From positions 186,001-250,000 of the forward strand of contig NZ_RQIT01000006.1 in assembly GCF_003837805.1 (NCBI RefSeq): a stretch of 64,000 nt of DNA, read 5' to 3'. This stretch comes from Bradyrhizobium sp. RP6. Lineage in GTDB: Bacteria; Pseudomonadota; Alphaproteobacteria; Rhizobiales; Xanthobacteraceae. How positions within the stretch are numbered: position 1 is the stretch's first letter; every line of letters starts with the position of its first letter. This document shows positions 57,826-64,000 of this stretch, in pieces. Under the pieces are notes generated by a model. It saw only the letters and a list, made by a program, of their open reading frames with translations. It was not told where the DNA came from and did no database searches. Made by a program: the position numbers and the translations under genes.

Positions 57826-59376
57826 TCACACGATCCGCGACGCCTTGGTCCCCCAGTACCGGTCCCGCAGCAGCCGCTTGTACAGCTTCCCCGTCGGCAG
57901 CCGCGGCAACTCCTTCTCGAAATCGACCGAGCGCGGCACCTTCTGCCGCGACAGCGATTTTGCGCAGAACGCGATCAGCTCTTCGGCGAGAGCCGGTCCC
58001 GGCACCACGCCCGGCATCGGCTGCACCACGGCCTTCACCTCTTCGCCGAGATCGGCATTGGGCACACCGAAAACGGCGGCATCGGCAACCTTCGGATGAG
58101 TGATCAGGAGGTTCTCGCATTCCTGCGGATAGATGTTCACCCCGCCGGAGATGATCATGAAGGTCGCGCGGTCGGTCAGGTACAGGAAGCGGTCGGCGTC
58201 GACATAGCCGACGTCGCCGACCGTGCTCATGCTGCCGTCGGGCGAGCGCGCTTCCCTGGTCTTCTCCGGATCGTTGAAATATTCGAACGGCGTTGCCGTC
58301 TTGAACCAGACCTGGCCGGGTGTGCCGATCGGGCATTCCCGCATGTTCTCATCCAGGATGTGGAGATCGCCGAGCAGCACCTTGCCGACCGTGCCGCGAT
58401 GGGCGAGCCATTCCTCGCTGTTGCAGGCGGTGAAGCCGAGGCCTTCGGTCGCGCCGTAATATTCGTGGATGATCGGTCCCCACCATTTGATCATGTCGTC
58501 CTTGACCAGGGCCGGGCAGGGCGCGGCGGCATGGATCGCGATCTCCAGCGACGACAGGTCGTAGCGATTGCGCACCTCCGCCGGCAACTTCAGCATGCGC
58601 GAAAACATCGTCGGCACCAGTTGCGTGTGGGTGATGCCCCATTGCTCCACGAGCTGGAGGTAACGCTCTGGATCGAAACTCTCCATGATGATCACGGTGC
58701 CGCCCATGCGGATCGTCAGGTTCACGGCAGCCTGCGGAGCGGAGTGATAGAGCGGTGCGGGCGACAGATAGACCATGCCTTCCCGGTAGTGCCAAAGCTT
58801 CGTCAGAAAATCGAACAGCGGCAGATTGTGCCTCGGCGGCTCCTCCGGCAGGGGCCGCAAGATGCCCTTCGGGCGCCCCGTCGTGCCGGACGAATAGAGC
58901 ATGGCGGTACCGAGCCACTCGTCGGCGATCGGCGTCCTGGGCAGCTCGGCAGTCACCTCCGCAAGCCCGACGATACGTTCGCTCTCACCCGGGCCGTCGG
59001 CGACGATGCAGAGCTTGACGTCGGGACAGGCCTGGATCGCCTCGCGCGCGATGTCGAGCTTGGCCACGGAGGTGATCAGGATCTTCGACTGGCTGTTGAC
59101 GAGGAGATAGGCGAGCTCGCCAGGCGTCAGGAAGGAGTTGATGCAGGTGTAGTAAAGCCCGGCGCGTTCTCCCGCGCCGCAGGCCTCCAGATAGCGCGAA
59201 TTGTTCTCCATGAAGATCGAGTAGTGATCGAGCTGCTTCAAGCCGTGCTTGCGGAACAGATGCGCCAGCCGGTTGCTGCGTGCCTCGAGCTCGCGATAGG
59301 TGACCGCCTCGCCCGTCGCCGCCATGATGAATGCGGGCTGGAGCGGGCGAAGGCGGGCATGCGTACCAGTATACAT
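57826..59376 (-). CDS. Acyl-CoA synthetase (AMP-forming)
   Basis: The 516-residue ANL-family enzyme has Y-S-S-G-T-T-G-R-P-K-G near 161-171, the Y-Y-G-A-T-E-G motif near 305-311, a G-D-V-G-Y hinge region near 400 and the catalytic lysine in P-T-G-K near 495-498. It differs from the ligase at 41261 and is not its duplicate. The preceding gene on the same strand, the iron-alcohol-dehydrogenase-like enzyme, is 18 bases away, so they form an operon: an alcohol, aldehyde or keto acid step followed by CoA activation is plausible. Confidence 0.92.
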   Translation of the reverse strand: MYTGTHARLRPLQPAFIMAATGEAVTYRELEARSNRLAHLFRKHGLKQLDHYSIFMENNSRYLEACGAGERAGLYYTCINSFLTPGELAYLLVNSQSKILITSVAKLDIAREAIQACPDVKLCIVADGPGESERIVGLAEVTAELPRTPIADEWLGTAMLYSSGTTGRPKGILRPLPEEPPRHNLPLFDFLTKLWHYREGMVYLSPAPLYHSAPQAAVNLTIRMGGTVIIMESFDPERYLQLVEQWGITHTQLVPTMFSRMLKLPAEVRNRYDLSSLEIAIHAAAPCPALVKDDMIKWWGPIIHEYYGATEGLGFTACNSEEWLAHRGTVGKVLLGDLHILDENMRECPIGTPGQVWFKTATPFEYFNDPEKTREARSPDGSMSTVGDVGYVDADRFLYLTDRATFMIISGGVNIYPQECENLLITHPKVADAAVFGVPNADLGEEVKAVVQPMPGVVPGPALAEELIAFCAKSLSRQKVPRSVDFEKELPRLPTGKLYKRLLRDRYWGTKASRIV

Positions 59377-59394
59377 CGATCCTCCGGCTTTCGA

Positions 59395-60549
59395 TCAGGC
59401 GGCAAGAAGCAGGATTTCGCGCACGTCTGCAGGGCCATCGATCTTGCGTGGGTTGCGCGGAATCCAGTTCGTACGCATCGCCTGTTCGGCGATGGCGTCG
59501 AAATGCTCCGGCGACACACGCACGTCAGTGAGGCTGCGCGGCATGCCGAGCGAACGGATGAAGGCATCGAGCACATCGGCGGCGTCGTGGCCGGGATAGC
59601 CCATGGCGGCGGAAACGATCATTTGCCGCTCGGCGTTGTCGCGCGCATTCCAGCGCATCACCGCCGGAAGCATGATGCAGGACGTGTAGCCGTGCGGCAC
59701 GTCGAAGGCCGCGCCCAGCACGTAGCCGATGCCGTGGCTCGCGCCCATGGGCACGCCGGCTGAAAGTGCGCCCATCGACAGCCAGGTGCCGATCTGCGCG
59801 TCCATCCGCGCATCGAGATCGGCAGGATCGGCCTTCACCCGCGGCAACGCATCGGCGAGCATGGCGAGGCCCTTCACCGCTTGCGCGTCGGCATAGGGAT
59901 GCGTCTCGCGCGAGCAGATCGCTTCGACGCAATGATCGACGGCGCGGATGCCGGTGGACAGGAATAGCCATTCCGGCGTGTGCACGGTGATGGCGGGATC
60001 GAGAATGGTCGCGCGCGGCACAATGAGCGGATGCCGCAGCATCTGCTTCACATGCGTGTTGCGGTCGGTGACGCCCGCGATCGCGCTGAACTCGCCCCCG
60101 GCGATCGTGGTCGGCACGCTGATCTGCCGCACGCTTGGCGCGGTCATCTCGGGCGCGGTGCCCTTATGGACGCGGATGCGCTCGATGCCCTCGACGTCGT
60201 CGATGCCGTTGGCAAGGCAGAGCTGCACCGCCTTGGCACCGTCGGTGATCGAGCCGCCGCCCACGGTCACGATGAGGTCGGCGCCTGCCTCGCGCGCCGC
60301 TTGGGTCGCCGCGATCACCGCCTCGCGCGGCGTATGTGCCGGCATGGCATCGAAAACTCCGGCGCAGTGCGAGCCAAGCGCCTCCTTGATCTTCGTGATC
60401 TCGTCGGTCTGTCGATTTAGCGTGCCCGAAACCATCAGGAACGCGCGGCGCGTTCCGAGCCGGTCCATCTGCGCGACGACGGCGCCGGCTGCAGGATAGC
60501 CGAACACGACCTCCTCGATCGCGCCGAAAACGACACGTCCCTGGTGCAC
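59395..60549 (-). CDS. Iron-containing alcohol dehydrogenase/maleylacetate reductase-fold enzyme
   Basis: The 384-residue protein has the family NAD(P)-binding motif G-G-G-S-I-T-D near 97-103 and three of the four metal-ligand positions of group III alcohol dehydrogenases: His206, His272 and His286. The first ligand, normally Asp (G-M-D-A-L-T-H), is replaced by Arg202 (G-I-R-A-V-D-H). Maleylacetate reductases have Asn there, so this may be a metal-poor or metal-free reductase. The reaction is uncertain. It is cotranscribed with the acyl-CoA synthetase downstream. Confidence 0.85.
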   Translation of the reverse strand: MHQGRVVFGAIEEVVFGYPAAGAVVAQMDRLGTRRAFLMVSGTLNRQTDEITKIKEALGSHCAGVFDAMPAHTPREAVIAATQAAREAGADLIVTVGGGSITDGAKAVQLCLANGIDDVEGIERIRVHKGTAPEMTAPSVRQISVPTTIAGGEFSAIAGVTDRNTHVKQMLRHPLIVPRATILDPAITVHTPEWLFLSTGIRAVDHCVEAICSRETHPYADAQAVKGLAMLADALPRVKADPADLDARMDAQIGTWLSMGALSAGVPMGASHGIGYVLGAAFDVPHGYTSCIMLPAVMRWNARDNAERQMIVSAAMGYPGHDAADVLDAFIRSLGMPRSLTDVRVSPEHFDAIAEQAMRTNWIPRNPRKIDGPADVREILLLAA

Positions 60550-60831
60550 GCCTGTCCTCCCCGGGCAATTCGTCTTGTTCTTGTGCCGGCAGCCTAGCCG
60601 AGTGGTCGCCGTCCGTCATGCGCGAAGGCGCTGGGGTGGCCTCTCTGCTCCCTTGCTTACTGGGGGATCGGCGGGGAAAAGGGCCTTGTCAACCCGCCAC
60701 CCGCCAAGGCGCTCTTCCAAGCCTCGCGCGCGGCACGGGTCTTGAAGAGTTCATCATCGCAACACATCTTGTGTCGCCCGCGGGTAGGCCGGTACCCTGC
60801 TGTTTCTGCGGCTTTGATGCGAGGACCTGGG

Positions 60832-62037
60832 ATGAGCGGACCTGACGGAAGCGAGCAGTTTGTGAAAAAGCACGATTTCGTTCAGCCTCGGCCCTACGCG
60901 ATCGCGGGCTTTCTCGCCGTGGCATTCGCACTGGCCGGCTGCGACAAGCCGGCATCACAGGCGGCTGCCCCGCCGCCGGCGCAAGTGACCGTCGCCCCGC
61001 CGGTCAAGCGCACGGTCACCGATTGGGACGAGTTCACCGGCCGCTTCGAGGCGGTGGAGGAAGTGCAGGTGCGGCCGCGCGTCGGCGGCTTCGTCAACTC
61101 GGTCGAGTTCACGGACGGCGCCATCGTGCGCCAGGGCGATCTGCTCTACGTGATTGACCCGCGCCCGTTCGAGGCGGTGGCCACTCAGGCGGAGGGGCAG
61201 CTGTCGGATGCACGGGCCAAAGTGGAACTTGCCAAGCGCGAGCTCGACCGCGGCCTGAGCCTGGTGCAGACCAGCGCCGTCTCCGAGCAAGTGGTCGATC
61301 AGCGCCGCCAAGCCTTGCAGGCCGCGCATGCGGCCGAGATGCAGGCCGAAGGCGCGCTGAAAGCCGCCAAGCTCAACATCGAGTTCACGCACGTCACAGC
61401 GCCGCTGACCGGCCGCGTCAGCCGCCACCTCGTCAGCCCCGGCAATCTCGTGCAGGGGAGCGATACCGGCACTTCGACGCTGCTGACCTCGATCGTCGCG
61501 CTCGACCCGATCTACATCTATTTCGATATGGATGAGGCAACGTTCATCAAATACAGCAAGCTGTGGTTCGAAGGCCGTCGCCCGAGCTCGCGCGACACGG
61601 CAAACCCGGTGCAGGTGTCTCTCGCCGGCGAGACCAAGCCGTCTCACGAAGGCACCATCAACTTCCTCGACAATCGCCTCGACGTCTCCACAGGAACGCT
61701 GCGCAGCCGCGCGGTGGTCAAGAACACCGATTTGTCGATCCTGCCCGGCCAGTTCGGCCGTGTCCGCTTGATCGCCAGCGCACCCTATGAGGCGCTGTTG
61801 ATTCCGGACGCCGCTGTTGCAACCGACCAGTCCCGCAAGATCGTTTTCGTGGTGAAGCCCGACGACACCGTCGAGGCGCGCCCGGTAGTGCTCGGGCCGC
61901 TCGACGAGGGCCTGCGCGTGATCCGCGAAGGGTTGAAGGCAGAGGACCGCGTCATCGTCAACGGCATCCAGCGCGCCCGTGTCGGCGCCAAGGTCGCCCC
62001 GCAGACCGCTCAAGCGCCGGCCGGTGGCAAGTCATGA
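60832..62037 (+). CDS. RND efflux periplasmic adaptor
   Basis: The 401-residue membrane-fusion protein is probably a lipoprotein: the lipobox L-A-G-C places the acylated Cys at residue 37 after a long N-terminal segment. It has the barrel-sandwich and alpha-hairpin domains of the MexE/AcrA family (V-R-P-R-V-G-G-F-V near 79-87, A-P-L-T-G-R-V-S near 192-199). It overlaps the pump gene by 4 bases (ATGA). The two-gene unit would export drugs or plant compounds with an outer-membrane channel encoded elsewhere. Confidence 0.93.
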   Translation: MSGPDGSEQFVKKHDFVQPRPYAIAGFLAVAFALAGCDKPASQAAAPPPAQVTVAPPVKRTVTDWDEFTGRFEAVEEVQVRPRVGGFVNSVEFTDGAIVRQGDLLYVIDPRPFEAVATQAEGQLSDARAKVELAKRELDRGLSLVQTSAVSEQVVDQRRQALQAAHAAEMQAEGALKAAKLNIEFTHVTAPLTGRVSRHLVSPGNLVQGSDTGTSTLLTSIVALDPIYIYFDMDEATFIKYSKLWFEGRRPSSRDTANPVQVSLAGETKPSHEGTINFLDNRLDVSTGTLRSRAVVKNTDLSILPGQFGRVRLIASAPYEALLIPDAAVATDQSRKIVFVVKPDDTVEARPVVLGPLDEGLRVIREGLKAEDRVIVNGIQRARVGAKVAPQTAQAPAGGKS

Positions 62038-64000
62038 ACCTCGGCCGCCTCTCCATCAACCAGCCCATTCTGGCGATGGTGCTGTCGATCGTGCTTCTGA
62101 TCGTCGGCGCACTCGCTTACACGACGCTGCCCGTCTCCGAATATCCGCAAGTGGTGCCGCCGACCGTCGTCGTCACCACGCAATATCCCGGCGCCTCCGC
62201 GCAGACCGTGTCGGACACGGTGGCAGCTCCGATCGAGCAGGAGATCAACGGCGTCGAGGACATGCTGTATCTCTACAGCCAGGCCACCTCGAACGGCCAG
62301 CTCACCATCACCGTCACCTTCAAGCTCGGCACCGATCTCGACAAGGCCCAGGTGCTGGTGCAGAATCGCGTCGCCATCGCGCAGCCGCGACTGCCCGAGG
62401 AGGTCCAGCGCAACGGCGTCACCACGCGCAAGAACTCGCCCGACATCCTGATGGTCGTGTTCATGCTGTCGCCCGACGACACGTTCGACCAGCTCTACAT
62501 CTCCAACTACGCGCTGCTCCAGGTCCGCGACCAGCTGTTGCGCATCGACGGCGTCGGTGACATCCAGATCTTCGGTGCCCGCGACTATTCGATGCGGCTG
62601 TGGCTCGATCCTGACCGAATCGCCAATCTCGGCCTGACCTCGACCGAGGTGCTGGCGGCGATCCGCGCCCAGAACGTGCAGATCGCGGGCGGACAGATCG
62701 CCGAGCCGCCGATCGTCGACCGCGCCTTCCAGCCGAACCTCGTTTTTACGGGGCGGCTGAAGGACCAGAAGCAGTTCGAGGACATCCTGATCAAGGCCGG
62801 CTCCGACGGCCGCACGGTGCGCCTGCGCGACGTCGCCCGCATCGAGCTCGGGGCGCTGGCCTATTCCACCAACAGTTTCCTGCTGCGCAAATCGGCCGTT
62901 GCCATGCTGGTGACGCAACGGCCCGGATCGAACGCGCTCGCGACGGCAAAGAACATCTCCGACACCATGACGAAGCTCAAGGAGAGCTTTCCGAAAGGCC
63001 TCGACTACAACATCGGCTACAATCCCACCGAGTTCATCGCGCAGTCCGTCCACGAGCTGATCAAGACCATCTACGAAGCGATGCTGCTCGTGGTCGTCGT
63101 GGTGCTGGTATTCCTGCAGGGATGGCGGCCCGCGATCATTCCGATCATCGCGATCCCGGTGTCGCTGGTCGGCACCTTCGCGGTGATGGCGGCGCTCGGA
63201 TTCTCCATCAACAATCTGACCTTGTTCGGACTCGTCCTCGCCGTCGGCATCGTGGTCGATGACGCCATCGTCGTGGTCGAGAACGTCGAGCGCCATCTCG
63301 AGCACGGCCTCAGTCGTCGCGATGCCGCGCTGAAGACGATGGAAGAGGTCGGCGGCGCGCTGGTCTCGATCGCCCTGGTGCTGTGTGCGGTGTTCGTCCC
63401 GACCGCGTTCCTGGGCGGCATCTCCGGGCAGTTCTTTCAGCAGTTCGCCGTCACCATTGCCGTTGCGACCGCGATCTCGTGCTTCTGCTCGTTGACGCTG
63501 TCTCCCGCGCTGGCCTCGCAGATCCTCACGCCGCACGAAGAGAAGCGGCCGCCGGCCACCTGGAATGTCATCGCGCGCGGATGGAACGCCTTTACCGGCG
63601 TGTTCAACCGCATATTCGACCGTCTGGCGCATGGCTATGCCAGTCTCGCCAATTTCGTGATCCGTCACTCCGTCGCGATGCTCCTGATCTACGTCGTGCT
63701 GATCGGCAGCGCCGGCTGGCTGATCGTGACCACGCCGCAGGGGTTCATCCCGGCGCAGGATCGCGGCTACGTCATCATATCCGTGCAGTTGCCGGGCGCG
63801 GCGTCGCTGGCGCGCACCACCGAGGTCGTGCGCGAGATCGAGCGGATCTCATTGGATACGCCGGGCATCGTCCGCGTCGCAGCCTTTGCCGGCTTCTCCG
63901 GCGCCACGCGCACGCAGGCGGGCAATGCCGCGGCGCTATTCCCCGTGTTCGACGAGCCCGAGGCGCGGATCAAGAAGGGATTGACCGCCAACGCGATCAC
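62034..64000 (+). CDS. RND efflux pump, inner-membrane transporter (partial)
   Basis: The open frame (655 codons) runs past the window end; full-length HAE1 pumps have about 1040-1060 residues. The N-terminus shows P-I-L-A-M-V-L-S-I, a large porter domain (about 35-330) and the transmembrane relay motif G-I-V-V-D-D-A-I-V-V-V-E-N near 402-414, whose paired aspartates carry protons in AcrB. It is of the MexF/AcrB type. The substrate is unknown. Confidence 0.94.
   Translation, partial: MNLGRLSINQPILAMVLSIVLLIVGALAYTTLPVSEYPQVVPPTVVVTTQYPGASAQTVSDTVAAPIEQEINGVEDMLYLYSQATSNGQLTITVTFKLGTDLDKAQVLVQNRVAIAQPRLPEEVQRNGVTTRKNSPDILMVVFMLSPDDTFDQLYISNYALLQVRDQLLRIDGVGDIQIFGARDYSMRLWLDPDRIANLGLTSTEVLAAIRAQNVQIAGGQIAEPPIVDRAFQPNLVFTGRLKDQKQFEDILIKAGSDGRTVRLRDVARIELGALAYSTNSFLLRKSAVAMLVTQRPGSNALATAKNISDTMTKLKESFPKGLDYNIGYNPTEFIAQSVHELIKTIYEAMLLVVVVVLVFLQGWRPAIIPIIAIPVSLVGTFAVMAALGFSINNLTLFGLVLAVGIVVDDAIVVVENVERHLEHGLSRRDAALKTMEEVGGALVSIALVLCAVFVPTAFLGGISGQFFQQFAVTIAVATAISCFCSLTLSPALASQILTPHEEKRPPATWNVIARGWNAFTGVFNRIFDRLAHGYASLANFVIRHSVAMLLIYVVLIGSAGWLIVTTPQGFIPAQDRGYVIISVQLPGAASLARTTEVVREIERISLDTPGIVRVAAFAGFSGATRTQAGNAAALFPVFDEPEARIKKGLTANAI

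Overview
The window reads as a chromosomal stretch of a Bradyrhizobium-type alphaproteobacterium (Rhizobiales). This rests on the high G+C content, strong alphaproteobacterial codon bias with long mirror ORFs on antisense strands, several dispersed palindromic repeat families typical of that genus, and the gene content: a carrier-protein aminoacylation cluster known from Bradyrhizobium, Tct and Liv-type transporters, many acyl-CoA enzymes and cyclic-di-GMP proteins. About 50 protein genes are supported. I saw no rRNA, tRNA, CRISPR array or prophage. One ISAs1-type insertion sequence is present.

Layout. 0-9.3 kb: a small membrane protein, a short conserved protein, a degenerate GGDEF/EAL protein, a tctCBA tricarboxylate transporter and a multi-PAS GGDEF/EAL protein. 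9.6-13.4 kb: an amino acid:[carrier protein] ligase operon (acyl-CoA-dehydrogenase-like protein, ligase, GNAT-like protein) with a divergent acyl carrier protein. 13.7-18.9 kb: mtnP-mtnA methylthioadenosine salvage, a HAD hydrolase, a secreted trypsin-like protease and a Baeyer-Villiger-type flavin monooxygenase. 19.0-31.3 kb: a nitrogen-scavenging block. A LuxR-type response regulator and a very large NCS1-permease/histidine-kinase/receiver fusion are read leftward; an ABC importer for urea or short-chain amides, formamidase (fmdA), fmdB and aliphatic amidase (amiE) are read rightward. A good candidate sigma-54 promoter lies in front of the sensor gene. 31.4-32.6 kb: the insertion sequence. 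32.6-41.2 kb: an orphan MCE protein, an ADP-forming acyl-CoA synthetase, a class GN-type sortase with its VIT/von Willebrand target, an XRE regulator and a Liv-type binding protein.

41.2-51.9 kb holds an acyl-CoA catabolic cluster: acyl-CoA ligase, two acyl-CoA dehydrogenases, a GST, an AraC regulator, a beta-keto acid cleavage enzyme and a two-subunit biotin-dependent acyl-CoA carboxylase. 52.0-60.5 kb holds a five-gene Dpp/Opp-type ABC importer followed by an acyl-CoA synthetase and an iron-alcohol-dehydrogenase-fold protein. 60.8-64.0 kb holds an RND efflux adaptor and the first two thirds of its pump, cut by the window edge.

Most interesting are the aminoacyl-carrier-protein cluster, whose dehydrogenase-like member appears to lack the catalytic glutamate, and the permease-kinase fusion with its cysteine-rich linker and candidate sigma-54 promoter beside the amide operon. 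Next come the sortase/target pair, the duplicated start of the importer ATPase gene, and palindromes at nearly every convergent gene junction.
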